Shown here piece after piece: positions 1-15,929 of a stretch of 64,000 nt of DNA; within the stretch, counting starts at the first letter, position 1; the number at the start of each line of letters is the position of its first letter. The stretch covers positions 491,621-555,620 of the forward strand of contig NZ_QAOV01000001.1 in the NCBI RefSeq assembly GCF_003050925.1. Direction: 5' to 3'. Below the pieces are notes generated by a model. That model was given only the letters and a program-made list of their open reading frames with translations, did no database searches and was not told the DNA's origin. Origin of the DNA: Pseudomonas sp. GV085 (GTDB lineage: Bacteria; Pseudomonadota; Gammaproteobacteria; Pseudomonadales; Pseudomonadaceae). The position numbers and the translations under genes were made by a program.

Positions 1-969
1 CGAATTGGTTTCCTGATTTGGCCCAGCACTAAAGCACTGACGCTTACGCTGGCTGAGGAGGCCTTGCGTGTTGCCCAGCGTGTGCATCCGGACGTGGTCT
101 ACGAACTGTCATTCCTGCAGGCCGAACCGCCGACCGAAGGCGAATGGCAGTTGCCGGGTGAAGCGTGGACCGGCAAGCTCGAAAATTTCCAGAAGCTGTT
201 CCTGCTCGCTGACGAGCCGCCGACCGCACTGGCGCCGGCGCTCAGCAGTGCGCTTAAACAACTGGTGCGTGCCGGCTGCGTGATCGGCGGTCTGTCGGCC
301 GGTGTTTATCCATTGGCGCACTTGGGCTTGCTCGACGGTTATCGCGCGGCCGTGCATTGGCGCTGGCAGGACGATTTTGCCGAGCGCTTCCCGAAAGTCA
401 TCGCCACCAGTCACCTGTTCGACTGGGATCGCGATCGCCTCACCGCGTGCGGCGGCCTGTCGGTGCTCGACTTGTTGCTGGCGGTGCTGGCGCGTGACCA
501 CGGTGCGGAACTGGCCGGTGCGGTCTCCGAAGAACTGGTGGTCGAGCGCATTCGCGAGGGCGGCGAACGCCAGCGCATTCCGTTGCAGAACCGTCTGGGC
601 TCCAGCCATCCGAAGCTCACACAAGCCGTGTTGCTCATGGAAGCCAACATCGAAGAGCCGCTGACCACCGACGAAATCGCCCAGCACGTGTGCGTGTCCC
701 GTCGGCAGCTGGAGCGTATCTTCAAGCAATACCTCAACCGTGTGCCGAGCCAGTACTACCTGGAACTGCGCCTGAACAAGGCCCGGCAGATGTTGATGCA
801 AACCAGCAAGTCGATCATCCAGATCGGCCTGTCCTGTGGCTTCTCCTCGGGGCCGCATTTCTCCAGCGCCTACCGCAATTTCTTCGGCGCCACGCCGCGG
901 GAAGATCGCAACCAGCGGCGCAGCAGTAGCCCGTTCGAATTGTCATCGGTGCCGGCCGAGCGCGGCTAG
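1..969 (+). CDS. argR: Arginine-responsive AraC/XylS-type regulator ArgR (5' end missing)
   Basis: The reading frame is open from base 1 (it reads RIGFLIWPSTKALTL), so only the first few codons lie outside the window; the stop is TAG at 967-969. The N-terminal two thirds is a DJ-1/PfpI-like ligand domain as in GlxA-type regulators. The C-terminal third is a double helix-turn-helix (DEIAQHVCVSRRQLERIF, then the second helix pair SIIQIGLSCGFSSGPHFS). In Pseudomonas, ArgR activates arginine catabolism (aru, aot) and represses biosynthesis when arginine is present. Its position just ahead of the aru operon, where two matching half-sites occur, supports the assignment. A TTG at 64 is an internal codon, not the start. 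Confidence 0.93.
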   Translation, partial: RIGFLIWPSTKALTLTLAEEALRVAQRVHPDVVYELSFLQAEPPTEGEWQLPGEAWTGKLENFQKLFLLADEPPTALAPALSSALKQLVRAGCVIGGLSAGVYPLAHLGLLDGYRAAVHWRWQDDFAERFPKVIATSHLFDWDRDRLTACGGLSVLDLLLAVLARDHGAELAGAVSEELVVERIREGGERQRIPLQNRLGSSHPKLTQAVLLMEANIEEPLTTDEIAQHVCVSRRQLERIFKQYLNRVPSQYYLELRLNKARQMLMQTSKSIIQIGLSCGFSSGPHFSSAYRNFFGATPREDRNQRRSSSPFELSSVPAERG

Positions 970-972
970 TCA

Positions 973-1091
973 CCTGTAGGAGCGAGCTTGCTCCGGGCGG
1001 CGTTCCGACGATGGATTCAAGAGCGCCGCGTTTAGCCAGTAAACACGCGTTATCGTTAACGACCATCGCGAGCAAGCTCGCTCCTACAGGG
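973..1091. repeat. REPIN (inverted REP pair), loop family 1
   Basis: Two REP arms (CTGTAGGAGCGAGCTTGCTC and its complement) face each other around a loop of about 70 bp. The loop contains TTCAAGAGCGCCGCGTTTAG and GCGTTATCGTTAACGACC. The same loop occurs in opposite orientation at 18736-18838 and, more diverged, at 9226-9341. It lies between the argR stop and the aru promoter region and could stabilise or attenuate transcripts (inference). Confidence 0.85.
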
Positions 1092-1179
1092 AAGGTGGGC
1101 GAGCGGTAGATTTTTATCAGCACCGGCTAACTGCCTATAAACCGCCGCGCCAGTTAAACTGCGCCTTTGCGACCCTATA

Positions 1180-2545
<1,366 letters not shown>

Positions 2546-2610
2546 TAGACCCTTCGACGCCTGACCTTTTCAAGCGTCGAACCCAATTTTTTATGCCGGC
2601 CCCGCTTTTC

Positions 2611-2695
2611 TGTAGGAGCGAGCCTGCTCGCGATGGAGTGTCAGGCGACATCATTGTTGCTGATCCACCATCGCGAGCAGGCTCGCTCCTACAAG
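2611..2695. repeat. REPIN, loop family 2, between aruC and aruF
   Basis: Facing REP arms (CTGTAGGAGCGAGCCTGCTC / GAGCAGGCTCGCTCCTACA) enclose a short loop containing CATTGTTGCTGATCCACC. It is nested inside a further inverted repeat GCCGGCCCC (2595-2603) / GGGGCCGGC (2695-2703). The loop resembles that at 10215-10305. An intra-operonic position like this often marks an mRNA processing or stability boundary (inference). Confidence 0.85.
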
Positions 2696-2741
2696 GGGCC
2701 GGCTATTTTCCTCAAAGAATTTTAGAAAAAGGAGTGACACC

Positions 2742-3761
2742 ATGCTGGTGATGCGCCCCGCGCAAATGGCTGATCTGGGCGAGGTACAGCGTCTGGCTGC
2801 GGACAGTCCGATTGGTGTCACTTCCTTGCCGGATGACGTTGAGCGCCTGAGCGACAAGATCGCGGCAAGCGAAGCCTCGTTCGCCGCCGAAGTGAGCTTC
2901 AACGGTGAGGAAAGCTATTTCTTCGTCCTCGAAGACTCTGCCAGCGGCAAGCTGGTCGGTTGCTCGGCCATCGTGGCGTCGGCCGGTTACTCCGAGCCGT
3001 TCTACAGCTTCCGCAACGAAACCTTCGTGCACGCTTCCCGCGAGCTGAAGATCCACAACAAGATCCACGTGCTCTCGCAGTGCCACGACCTGACCGGCAA
3101 CAGTTTGCTGACCAGCTTCTACGTGCAGCGCGAGCTGGTGGGTTCGCCTTGGGCTGAGCTCAATTCCCGTGGCCGTCTGCTGTTCGTCGCCAGCCACCCG
3201 GAGCGTTTTGCCGATTCGGTGGTGACCGAGATCGTCGGTTACAGCGATGAAAATGGCGACTCGCCATTCTGGGACGCCATCGGTCGCAACTTTTTCGACC
3301 TCAACTACGCTGAAGCCGAGCGTCTGTGCGGCCTGAAGAGCCGGACGTTCCTCGCCGAACTGATGCCGCATTACCCGATCTACGTGCCCCTGCTGCCGGA
3401 CTCCGCGCAAGAAGCCATGGGCCAGGTGCATCCGCGGGCGCAGATCACCTTCGACATCCTGATGCGCGAAGGCTTCGAGACCGATCACTACATCGATATC
3501 TTCGACGGCGGCCCGACGCTGCATGCCCGTGTCTCGGGGATCCGTTCGATCGCCCAGAGCCGTGTGGTGCCGGTGAAGATCGGCGAGCCGGTCAAAGGCG
3601 TCGGTCGCCAGTATCTGGTTGCCAATGCCCAGTTGCAGGACTACCGCGCGGTCATGCTCGAGCTTGACTACGCGCCGGGTAAACCGGTGACCCTGGACCA
3701 GGAAGCGGCCGAAGCCCTGGGCGTCGGCGAGGGTGCCAGCGTGCGCCTGGTGGCGGTTTAA
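2742..3761 (+). CDS. aruF: Arginine/ornithine N-succinyltransferase, alpha subunit AruF
   Basis: 339 residues. With AruG it forms the heteromeric enzyme that succinylates the alpha-amino group of L-arginine (and ornithine) from succinyl-CoA, the committing step of the AST pathway. The AstA-family signatures include the N-terminal MLVMRPAQMADLGEVQRLA, the block GRLLFVASHPERFADSVV and the conserved SPFWDAIGRNFFDL shared with its paralogue AruG. A strong AAAGGAG ribosome-binding site precedes the ATG at 2742. The 82-bp gap to aruG ends in GAGGAG. Confidence 0.95.
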   Translation: MLVMRPAQMADLGEVQRLAADSPIGVTSLPDDVERLSDKIAASEASFAAEVSFNGEESYFFVLEDSASGKLVGCSAIVASAGYSEPFYSFRNETFVHASRELKIHNKIHVLSQCHDLTGNSLLTSFYVQRELVGSPWAELNSRGRLLFVASHPERFADSVVTEIVGYSDENGDSPFWDAIGRNFFDLNYAEAERLCGLKSRTFLAELMPHYPIYVPLLPDSAQEAMGQVHPRAQITFDILMREGFETDHYIDIFDGGPTLHARVSGIRSIAQSRVVPVKIGEPVKGVGRQYLVANAQLQDYRAVMLELDYAPGKPVTLDQEAAEALGVGEGASVRLVAV

Positions 3762-3843
3762 CGCCTGCTTTAATTCCTAAGGCATTGCCTGGAAAGCAGC
3801 GAAGTTTCACGGGTGGCGCAAGCGGCCCGTTTGAGGAGATAGC

Positions 3844-6335
<2,492 letters not shown>

Positions 6336-6435
6336 TGCCCATCGCCAGCAGGCTGGCTCCCACAGGTTCGGTGGTGGATACACATTTGGTGTACGACACA
6401 AACCCTGTAGGAGCGAGCCTGCTCGCGATGGCCGC
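6336..6435. repeat. REP pair between astD and astB
   Basis: A diverged REP arm (CATCGCCAGCAGGCTGGCTC, 6340-6366) faces a well-preserved REP arm (CCTGTAGGAGCGAGCCTGCT, from 6404). Their orientation is the reverse of that in the other REPINs of this window, and the two arms differ in preservation. Confidence 0.75.
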
Positions 6436-6496
6436 GCCTCGGTCTCAAATCTAGTTACTGAAGCCTATAACAACAGATTCTCGTGGAGCCTCGCCG

Positions 6497-7843
6497 ATGA
6501 AATCCTATGAAGTCAATTTTGACGGTCTAGTGGGGCCGACCCATAACTACGGCGGCCTGTCCTACGGCAACGTCGCGTCCCAGAGCAACAGTCAGCAGTC
6601 TTCCAACCCCAAGGAAGCGGCGCTGCAAGGCCTGGCAAAAATGAAAGCGCTGATGGAAATGGGTTTCCAGCAAGGCGTACTGGCACCGCAAGAGCGCCCG
6701 GATGTGGCCGCTCTGCGTCGCCTGGGGTTTGGCGGCACCGACGCTCAAGTGATCGAGCGCGCTGCCAAAGACGCGATGCCTCTGCTGGTGGCCAGTTGCT
6801 CGGCCTCGAGCATGTGGGTGGCCAACGCTGCCACCGTCAGCCCGAGCGCCGACACCGCTGACGGTCGCGTGCATTTCACCGCCGCCAACCTCAACTGCAA
6901 ATACCACCGCAGCATCGAACACCCGACCACCAGCCGCGTGGTGGGGGCGATGTTCGCTGACCAGAAACACTTCGCCCACCACGCCGCCTTGCCGGCCGTG
7001 GCGCAATTCGGTGACGAAGGCGCGGCCAACCACACACGGTTCTGCCGTGAATACGGCGAAGCCGGTGTCGAGTTCTTCGTGTTTGGCCGTAGCGCGTTCG
7101 ACACCCGCTACCCGGCACCGCAGAAGTACCCGGCACGCCAGACCCTCGAAGCATCCCAGGCCGTTGCCCGTTTGCACGGCTTGAGCGATGACGGCGTGGT
7201 CTATGCCCAGCAGAACCCGTCGGTGATCGATCAGGGTGTGTTCCACAACGACGTGATCGCAGTCGGTAACGGCGAAGTGCTGTTCTATCACGAAGACGCG
7301 TTCCTCGAGACCGAGCAGATGCTTGCGGAGCTGCAGAGCAAACTCGCCAAAGTCGGTGGGAAATTTCAGTCTGTCTGTGTTCCGCGTTCCGCTGTCAGCG
7401 TGGAAGACGCTGTTCGTTCCTACCTGTTCAATAGCCAACTGCTGTCGCGTCCTGACGGCTCCATGCTATTGATCGTGCCGGAAGAATGCCGTGGCAACGA
7501 GCGTGTCTGGCAATACTTGCAGGGTTTGACCAGCTCCGGCGGCCTGATCCGCGAAGTGAAAGTCTTCGATCTCAAGCAGAGCATGCAGAACGGCGGTGGC
7601 CCGGCTTGCCTGAGGTTGCGCGTGGCACTCAACGAAACCGAGCTGGCGGCGGTCAATCAAGGGGTTATCATGACGGCGCCGTTGTACGGCACACTGACCG
7701 AATGGGTCGAGAAGCACTACCGCGACCGCATGACCGAAAACGATCTGGCGGACCCGCAATTGCTGCTTGAGTGCCGGACGGCACTGGATGAACTGACGCA
7801 AATCCTTAAACTGGGCGCGGTTTATCCATTCCAGATCAATTGA
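6497..7843 (+). CDS. astB: N-succinylarginine dihydrolase AruB/AstB
   Basis: 448 residues, the usual AstB length. It hydrolyses N2-succinylarginine to succinylornithine, two ammonia and CO2, a reaction of the amidinotransferase-fold (pentein) superfamily. Recognisable blocks are the N-terminal [19 protein letters not shown], the [13 protein letters not shown] segment, [10 protein letters not shown], and the C-terminal catalytic region around [12 protein letters not shown] carrying the nucleophilic cysteine. The start ATG has TGGAGCC upstream. It is followed by a small gene and astE in the same operon. Confidence 0.95.
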   Translation: MKSYEVNFDGLVGPTHNYGGLSYGNVASQSNSQQSSNPKEAALQGLAKMKALMEMGFQQGVLAPQERPDVAALRRLGFGGTDAQVIERAAKDAMPLLVASCSASSMWVANAATVSPSADTADGRVHFTAANLNCKYHRSIEHPTTSRVVGAMFADQKHFAHHAALPAVAQFGDEGAANHTRFCREYGEAGVEFFVFGRSAFDTRYPAPQKYPARQTLEASQAVARLHGLSDDGVVYAQQNPSVIDQGVFHNDVIAVGNGEVLFYHEDAFLETEQMLAELQSKLAKVGGKFQSVCVPRSAVSVEDAVRSYLFNSQLLSRPDGSMLLIVPEECRGNERVWQYLQGLTSSGGLIREVKVFDLKQSMQNGGGPACLRLRVALNETELAAVNQGVIMTAPLYGTLTEWVEKHYRDRMTENDLADPQLLLECRTALDELTQILKLGAVYPFQIN

Positions 7844-7904
7844 TCGACGGCGCGCCACCTTCTACGGCAGCGCGCTGCTTCATCTCAAACGAGAGCGTAA
7901 AGAC

Positions 7905-8192
7905 ATGAGCGATACCCTGCAGCTGATCCTTGAAGACACCGACGGCACGCAACTGGAGACTTCCTGCACCCGCGTCGCGGTCATGTGGCAAGGCAAAGAG
8001 CTGTGGATCCAGCAGGACGGCCGCGGCCAGTTGCTGATCGGTGTGGACGTCGAAGAAGGCGATGCCGAATACGCCAACCTGCTGCTGCGCCCGTTGGCGA
8101 CTAATCTGGTAAGTCTGCAACTGGAGATGGAACCTGCCGACCTCACCGACGAGGAGCATGTTCACGGCCCGGATTGTAACCACGATCACTAA
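7905..8192 (+). CDS. Small conserved hypothetical protein within the aru operon
   Basis: 95 residues between astB and astE with 61- and 12-bp gaps, in the same position as an uncharacterised gene of P. aeruginosa. The body is acidic and looks like a small beta-rich fold. The C-terminal tail EEHVHGPDCNHDH is rich in His, Cys and Asp and could bind a metal. No catalytic signature is visible. Conserved linkage to arginine catabolism suggests an accessory role, for example metal delivery to zinc-dependent AstE next door (speculation). The start ATG follows GAGAGCGTAAAGAC. Confidence 0.85.
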   Translation: MSDTLQLILEDTDGTQLETSCTRVAVMWQGKELWIQQDGRGQLLIGVDVEEGDAEYANLLLRPLATNLVSLQLEMEPADLTDEEHVHGPDCNHDH

Positions 8193-8204
8193 GGAAACCG
8201 CTCT

Positions 8205-9215
8205 ATGCTCGCCCTCGGCAAACTGCTTGAACTGACCCTCGCCGGCCGCGAACCGGCGGAGAAGACTCAACTGACTGTCGAAGGCGTGCGCATGCGCTGG
8301 TTGAGCGAAGGTGCGCTGGAAGTCCGGCCACCTGAAGCGCGTGACAACGGCCTGGACCTGCTGCTGTCGGCGGGGATCCACGGCAATGAAACAGCGCCGA
8401 TCGAACTGCTCGATCGCCTGTTGCACGACATTGCCCGCGGCGACTTGAAGCCGCGCGCACGTATTCTGTTCCTGTTCGGCAACCCCGAGGCGATTCGCAA
8501 GGGCGAGCGTTTCGTCGAGCAGGACGTCAATCGGCTGTTCAATGGCCGTCATGAACAAAGCAGTGGCTGCGAAGCCTTGCGTGCTTGTGAGCTGGAGCGG
8601 TTGGCGGCGAGTTTCTTCAGCCTGCCTGATCGTCAGCGCCTGCATTACGACCTGCACACGGCCATTCGTGGCTCGAAAATCGAGCAGTTCGCCTTGTACC
8701 CGTGGAAAGAAGACCGCCAGCATTCGCGCCAGGAACTGGGGCGCCTGCGCGCCGCCGGCATGGAAGCGGTGTTGCTGCAGAACAAGCCGTCCATCGTGTT
8801 CAGCGCCTACACCTACGACAAGCTCGGTGCCGAGGCTTTCACCCTGGAGCTCGGCAAGGCGCGGCCATTCGGGCAGAACGCCGGGGTCAATGTCTCGCTG
8901 CTGGAGGCGCGTCTCAAGCAGATCATCGAAGGTACCGAGCCGGAATTGACTGACAAAGCACTGGACGGTTTGCAGCTGTACAGCGTGGCACGGGAAATCA
9001 TCAAGCACAGCGACAGCTTCCGCCTGAACCTGCCGGCGGACATCGAGAACTTTTCGGAGCTGGAAGTCGGTTATCTGCTGGCGGAAGACATCGCCAACAC
9101 CCGCTGGATCATCGAGGAGGAGGGCGCCCGGATCATCTTCCCGAACCCCAGGGTGAAGAACGGTTTGCGTGCCGGCATCCTGGTCGTGCCGACCACCGAC
9201 GAAAACCTGGCCTGA
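8205..9215 (+). CDS. astE: Succinylglutamate desuccinylase AruE/AstE
   Basis: 336 residues of the M14-like/aspartoacylase family. It cleaves N-succinylglutamate to glutamate and succinate, the last AST step. The zinc ligands lie in GIHGNETAP (His and Glu) and [11 protein letters not shown] (His), and the [20 protein letters not shown] block is typical. The ATG follows AAGGAAACCGCTCT. The gene is last in the operon; the REPIN at 9226 follows ten bases after the stop and may act as an attenuating hairpin. Confidence 0.95.
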   Translation: MLALGKLLELTLAGREPAEKTQLTVEGVRMRWLSEGALEVRPPEARDNGLDLLLSAGIHGNETAPIELLDRLLHDIARGDLKPRARILFLFGNPEAIRKGERFVEQDVNRLFNGRHEQSSGCEALRACELERLAASFFSLPDRQRLHYDLHTAIRGSKIEQFALYPWKEDRQHSRQELGRLRAAGMEAVLLQNKPSIVFSAYTYDKLGAEAFTLELGKARPFGQNAGVNVSLLEARLKQIIEGTEPELTDKALDGLQLYSVAREIIKHSDSFRLNLPADIENFSELEVGYLLAEDIANTRWIIEEEGARIIFPNPRVKNGLRAGILVVPTTDENLA

Positions 9216-9225
9216 CGGCGAATCC

Positions 9226-9341
9226 CTGTAGGAGCGAGCTCGCTCGCGAAGGTCGTCAACGATAACGCGGGGAAATTGATGCCCCGCGGCGATCTTGAGT
9301 TTTTCGCGAGCAATCGAGCGTCGACCGGCTGCTCCTACAGT
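9226..9341. repeat. REPIN, loop family 1 (diverged)
   Basis: The left arm CTGTAGGAGCGAGCTCGCTC and a degenerate right arm ending GCTCCTACAG enclose a loop starting GTCGTCAACGATAACGCG, the same start as the loop at 18736-18838. It lies between the convergent astE and ribH genes, where it may serve both as a terminator-like structure. Confidence 0.8.
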
Positions 9342-9352
9342 GGGTTTTGTGT

Positions 9353-9862
9353 TTAGACGGCGACCGCACGCGGCTCGGTGCGACGTAGCGCGCGAATCTT
9401 GTGCAACGTATCCGCACAGGTCTTCGCCGCTTCCTGGCCTTTATGCACGAAATGCTCGAAGAAGAACTTCTGGTGCTCTTCGCCGGCATGGAAGTGGTGC
9501 GGGGTCAGGGATACCGAGAATACCGGCACTTCGGTTTCCAGCTGAACCTGCATCAGGCCGCTGACCACTGACTGGGCGACGAACTCATGACGGTAGATCC
9601 CGCCGTCCACCACCAGGGCTGCCGCGACGATGCCGGCATAACGACCGGTCTTGGCCAGCAGCTTGGCGTGCAGGGGCATTTCAAAGGCGCCGCCGACTTC
9701 GAAGAAATCGATGTCGGATTCCTGATAACCCTGGGCAATCATTTCGGCGACGAAGCCTTTACGGCTCTGGTCGACAATATCCTTGTGCCAGCAGGCCTGG
9801 ATGAACGCAACGCGCTCGCCGTGATGGTGTTTGCTTTTGCTGTCGATTGCGGTGGGTTGCAT
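9353..9862 (-). CDS. ribH: 6,7-dimethyl-8-ribityllumazine synthase, type II
   Basis: 169 residues. It condenses 5-amino-6-ribitylamino-uracil with 3,4-dihydroxy-2-butanone 4-phosphate to give lumazine, the riboflavin precursor. Signatures are the ribityl-substrate loop FFEVGGAFEMP, LVVDGGIYRHEFV and the phosphate-binding VPVFSVSLTPHHFH. The divergence from the classical housekeeping RibH and the solitary location suggest the type II paralogue (RibH2); Pseudomonas usually has a second ribH beside ribBA and nusB. AGGAGTCAGAAC precedes the ATG. An FMN riboswitch lies about 107 bp upstream in the leader. Confidence 0.9.
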   Translation of the reverse strand: MQPTAIDSKSKHHHGERVAFIQACWHKDIVDQSRKGFVAEMIAQGYQESDIDFFEVGGAFEMPLHAKLLAKTGRYAGIVAAALVVDGGIYRHEFVAQSVVSGLMQVQLETEVPVFSVSLTPHHFHAGEEHQKFFFEHFVHKGQEAAKTCADTLHKIRALRRTEPRAVAV

Positions 9863-9968
9863 GTTCTGACTCCTGTTTGTGTGAAAAACAGGGCGTTATG
9901 AATCGAAGGGGATCTGAGGGTACGCACGCTCGCACGAATGCCGGCGGACGGCCCTTTGCTGTCAATCC

Positions 9969-10133
9969 CGTTCTCTCTTCATCCGGACTATGACCGTCGG
10001 CCCCGGGATCACACCGGGTCTGCTGACCTTGCTGTCAGGTACCGCCGAAGCGGTGCTGTCACCAAGCGCTCGCGGGCTATGCGCATTGCGCGCAATTACC
10101 GCCGGTGGGGAGTTGCACCCCGCCCTGAGAACG
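9969..10133 (-). promoter_or_regulatory. FMN riboswitch (RFN element) controlling ribH
   Basis: Read on the minus strand from 10133, the RFN consensus blocks appear in order: GTTCTCAGGGCGGGGTGCAA, CCCCACCGGCGGTAAT, AGCCCGCGAGCG, a variable stem, GGTCAGCAGACCCGGTGTGA, GGGGCCGACGGTCATAGTCC and GGATGAAGAGAGAACGGG. The first and last blocks pair to form P1. FMN binding is known to shut off downstream expression, which here is ribH. A 192-codon plus-strand frame crossing it has no coding support. Confidence 0.97.
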
Positions 10134-10214
10134 TTTTTGCCGCTGGAATGTTTGGCGGCGTAGCGTTTTTATCACATATTTGTGAGCCATGCATGGCCAA
10201 TGCAGGTCACGAAA

Positions 10215-10305
10215 CTGTGGGAGCGAGCCTGCTCGCGATGACGGCGGTACATTCAGCATCGATGTTGGCTGATCCACTGCTATCGCGAGCAGGCCCGCTC
10301 CCACA
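10215..10305. repeat. REPIN, loop family 2
   Basis: Arms CTGTGGGAGCGAGCCTGCTC and GAGCAGGCCCGCTCCCACA face each other around a loop holding CATCGATGTTGGCTGATCCAC, cognate to the loop at 2611-2695. It lies between the divergent ribH leader and ltaE. Confidence 0.85.
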
Positions 10306-10427
10306 TGGATTGCGTTTTCTCGACGGTGTAAAACGTCTTTTCCTCGTTCAAGGGTTGATTAATCGGCACCATGCCCGCAGTAATTCTTTCCTGAAAGGGA
10401 TTTCCCCTGCTTACCGAGGCCGGATTC

Positions 10428-11432
10428 ATGAGCGTTATCGATCTTCGCAGCGACACCGTCACCCAACCTTGCGCCGGCATGCTCGACGCGATGGCCAAAG
10501 CCGCCACCGGCGATGACGTGTATGGCGAAGATCCGACGGTCAATCGTCTGGAAGCTGAATTGGCAAAACGGCTGGGTTTTGCCGCAGCGCTGTTTGTGCC
10601 CACCGGGACCATGAGCAATCTGCTGGGATTGATGGCCCACTGCGAACGCGGTGACGAGTACATCGTCGGCCAGCAGGCCCACACTTATAAATACGAGGGT
10701 GGTGGTGCGGCGGTGCTCGGTTCGATCCAGCCGCAGCCGCTGGAAGTGCAGGCCGACGGTTCGCTGGACCTGGCGCAGGTCGCGGCAGCGATCAAACCGG
10801 ATGACTTCCACTTCGCCCGCACTCGATTACTGGCGCTGGAAAACACCATGCAGGGCAAAGTCCTGCCGCTGGAATACCTGGCGCGGGCGCGCAGTTTTAC
10901 CCGCGAACACGGGTTGCAGCTGCACCTGGACGGCGCACGCTTGTACAACGCGGCAGTGAAGCTGGGTGTGGATGCCCGGGAAATCACTCAATATTTCGAT
11001 TCCGTCTCGGTCTGCCTGTCCAAAGGGCTGGGCGCCCCGGTGGGTTCGGTGCTGTGCGGCTCGGCCGAGCTGATCGGCAAGGCGCGGCGCCTGCGCAAAA
11101 TGGTCGGTGGCGGCATGCGTCAGGCCGGGATTCTGGCGGCGGCAGGCCTGTACGCGCTGGATCACAACGTTCAGCGCCTGGCCGATGACCACACCAACGC
11201 ACAGTACCTTGCCGAAGGCCTGCGGGGGGCGGGTTTCGAAGTCGAACCGGTGCAGACCAACATGGTTTATGTGCAGATGGGCGACCAGGCCGAGGCGATC
11301 AAGGTGTTTGCCGCCGATCGCGGGATCAAGCTCAGTGCCGCCGCCCGTCTGCGTTTGGTCACGCACATGGACGTCAGCCGTGGGCAAATCGAGCAAGTCG
11401 TCGCGACATTCGTCGACTTTTCTGGCAAGTGA
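10428..11432 (+). CDS. ltaE: Low-specificity L-threonine aldolase
   Basis: 334 residues, fold-type I PLP enzyme. It cleaves L-threonine/L-allo-threonine to glycine and acetaldehyde. The N-terminal [28 protein letters not shown], the substrate-binding [10 protein letters not shown] and the PLP lysine at residue 199 in [12 protein letters not shown] are all characteristic. ATG at 10428 follows CCGAGGCCGGATTC. The gene precedes alaS, as in P. aeruginosa. Serine hydroxymethyltransferase-type activity is a less likely alternative. Confidence 0.93.
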   Translation: MSVIDLRSDTVTQPCAGMLDAMAKAATGDDVYGEDPTVNRLEAELAKRLGFAAALFVPTGTMSNLLGLMAHCERGDEYIVGQQAHTYKYEGGGAAVLGSIQPQPLEVQADGSLDLAQVAAAIKPDDFHFARTRLLALENTMQGKVLPLEYLARARSFTREHGLQLHLDGARLYNAAVKLGVDAREITQYFDSVSVCLSKGLGAPVGSVLCGSAELIGKARRLRKMVGGGMRQAGILAAAGLYALDHNVQRLADDHTNAQYLAEGLRGAGFEVEPVQTNMVYVQMGDQAEAIKVFAADRGIKLSAAARLRLVTHMDVSRGQIEQVVATFVDFSGK

Positions 11433-11498
11433 CGGCGTTAACCGTCTAAATGAGTGTTTGCAACGTACAAACACACTGTACCTAGTCACTAACGCCGA

Positions 11499-11504
11499 TA
11501 TAAT
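11499..11504 (+). promoter_or_regulatory. Candidate -10 box of the alaS promoter
   Basis: A perfect TATAAT lies 75 bp ahead of the alaS ATG, in the gap after ltaE. No convincing -35 hexamer sits at the expected distance (the best is CTGTAC), so this is a tentative promoter. Confidence 0.35.
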
Positions 11505-11578
11505 GCGGCCCTTTGCCGTCGCTTCGTCTGTTGACGTTTCGAACAGGCCTTTGGCCGCAGCCTCCGTGGAAGAACCTA

Positions 11579-14200
<2,622 letters not shown>

Positions 14201-14291
14201 GGCAGTACTTGCGGCCCGCAGTCTAGTGGTGGGCCGCCATACTGTTCGAGTGATTATTTGGGCGCCCTTCATGGGCAGAGGCGGCTTTGAA

Positions 14292-15533
14292 ATGGCTTTG
14301 ATCGTACAGAAATTTGGAGGCACCTCGGTCGGCACCGTCGAGAGAATCGAGCAGGTCGCCGACAAGGTTAAGAAATTCCGCGATGCCGGCGATGACCTGG
14401 TGGTTGTGCTGTCTGCAATGAGCGGCGAAACCAACCGTCTGATCGATCTGGCCAAGCAAATCAGTGGCGACGGCCAACCGGTTCCGCGCGAGCTGGACGT
14501 GATCGTCTCCACCGGTGAGCAGGTGACGATTGCCCTGTTGGCCATGGCGCTGATCAAGCGTGGCGTGCCGGCGGTGTCCTACACCGGTAACCAGGTGCGG
14601 ATCCTGACGGATAGCGCACACAATAAAGCGCGTATCCTGCAGATTGATGACCAGAAGATTCGCGGTGATCTGAAGGCAGGTCGTGTGGTGGTGGTCGCCG
14701 GTTTCCAGGGCGTCGACGAGCACGGCAACATCACCACCCTCGGTCGTGGCGGTTCCGACACCACCGGCGTGGCGCTGGCGGCAGCCCTGAAGGCTGACGA
14801 ATGCCAGATCTACACCGACGTCGACGGCGTCTACACCACCGACCCGCGTGTGGTGTCTGTGGCTCAGCGCCTGGACAAGATCACCTTCGAAGAGATGCTG
14901 GAAATGGCCAGCCTCGGTTCCAAGGTGTTGCAGATCCGCGCGGTCGAGTTCGCCGGCAAGTACAACGTTCCGCTGCGCGTATTGCACAGCTTCAAGGAGG
15001 GTCCGGGCACCCTCATTACTATTGATGAAGAGGAAACCATGGAACAGCCGATCATTTCCGGTATCGCTTTCAACCGCGATGAAGCCAAGCTGACCATCCG
15101 TGGCGTGCCAGACATCCCGGGCGTTGCCTTCAAGATTCTCGGCCCGATCAGTGCCGCGAACATCGAAGTGGACATGATCGTGCAGAACGTCGCGCACGAT
15201 AACACCACCGACTTCACCTTCACCGTGCACCGCAACGACTACCAGGCGGCGCAGGCCGTGCTGGAAAAAACCGCTGGCGAGCTGGGTGCCCGTGAAGTCG
15301 TGGGCGACACCAAGATCGCCAAGGTGTCGATCGTCGGCGTTGGCATGCGTTCTCACGCAGGCGTGGCCAGCCGCATGTTCGAATCCCTGGCCAAGGAAAG
15401 CATCAACATCCAGATGATCTCGACGTCGGAAATCAAAGTCTCCGTAGTGATCGAAGAGAAGTATCTGGAACTGGCTGTGCGCGCTCTGCACACGGCTTTC
15501 GAACTGGACGCACCGGCCCGCCAGGGCGAGTGA
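14292..15533 (+). CDS. lysC: Aspartokinase (aspartate kinase)
   Basis: 413 residues. It phosphorylates aspartate at the entry to lysine, threonine and methionine synthesis. The amino-acid-kinase domain starts MALIVQKFGGTSVGT and includes TLGRGGSDTTGVALA. Two C-terminal ACT domains give feedback control. The frame extends upstream to 14226, but the ATG at 14292 begins the conserved KFGGTS motif. An internal ATG at 15039, in frame and preceded by GAAGAGGA, is well placed to start a separate beta subunit of 164 residues, as in alpha2-beta2 aspartokinases (inference). A terminator follows the stop. Confidence 0.95.
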   Translation: MALIVQKFGGTSVGTVERIEQVADKVKKFRDAGDDLVVVLSAMSGETNRLIDLAKQISGDGQPVPRELDVIVSTGEQVTIALLAMALIKRGVPAVSYTGNQVRILTDSAHNKARILQIDDQKIRGDLKAGRVVVVAGFQGVDEHGNITTLGRGGSDTTGVALAAALKADECQIYTDVDGVYTTDPRVVSVAQRLDKITFEEMLEMASLGSKVLQIRAVEFAGKYNVPLRVLHSFKEGPGTLITIDEEETMEQPIISGIAFNRDEAKLTIRGVPDIPGVAFKILGPISAANIEVDMIVQNVAHDNTTDFTFTVHRNDYQAAQAVLEKTAGELGAREVVGDTKIAKVSIVGVGMRSHAGVASRMFESLAKESINIQMISTSEIKVSVVIEEKYLELAVRALHTAFELDAPARQGE

Positions 15534-15543
15534 TGCGTTTGCC

Positions 15544-15577
15544 AAAAGGCGCGGTCTGACCGCGCCTTTTGTTTTTT
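15544..15577 (+). terminator. Rho-independent terminator of lysC
   Basis: AAAAGGCGCGGTC / GACCGCGCCTTTT stem with a three-base loop, running into GTTTTTTT, 11 bases after the lysC stop. Confidence 0.9.
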
Positions 15578-15721
15578 TGAATGGCGTGGCCCCCGAGGCT
15601 GTTCTTTTGCTCGCGCTAGTCAATACTCAGGCATGTAGGGCTGCGACCGCTCCGGTTGTGGGTCGAGTGCCTTTTTTTTGCAGACTGTTGTCCCTGAAAT
15701 GTAATGCGTGAGGAGAAAGGT

Positions 15722-15910
15722 ATGCTGATTCTGACTCGTCGGTGCGCAGAAAGCCTGATTATCGGTGATGGCGAAATCACCGTGACCGTGCTCGGCGTCA
15801 AAGGAAATCAAGTGCGCATCGGTGTTAATGCCCCCAAAGAGGTGGCGGTTCACCGGGAGGAAATTTACCTGCGTATCAAGAAAGAGAAGGACGAAGAACC
15901 AAGCCATTAA
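15722..15910 (+). CDS. rsmA: Carbon storage/secondary metabolism regulator RsmA (CsrA family)
   Basis: 62 residues with the complete CsrA sequence pattern [19 protein letters not shown] and the RNA-contacting [10 protein letters not shown]. It is a homodimer that binds GGA motifs in mRNA leaders and blocks translation; RsmY/RsmZ-type sRNAs titrate it. The ATG at 15722 follows GAGGAGAAAGGT, giving the conserved MLILTRR start rather than the upstream in-frame ATG at 15704. The lysC - rsmA - tRNA-Ser order is the Pseudomonas norm. Confidence 0.97.
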   Translation: MLILTRRCAESLIIGDGEITVTVLGVKGNQVRIGVNAPKEVAVHREEIYLRIKKEKDEEPSH

Positions 15911-15929
15911 TTTTTATCGTTTTTTATGT

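Noticed and set aside
9938..10516. 192-codon plus-strand frame
   Set aside because: It runs antisense through the FMN riboswitch and a REPIN and into ltaE; there is no protein family pattern.
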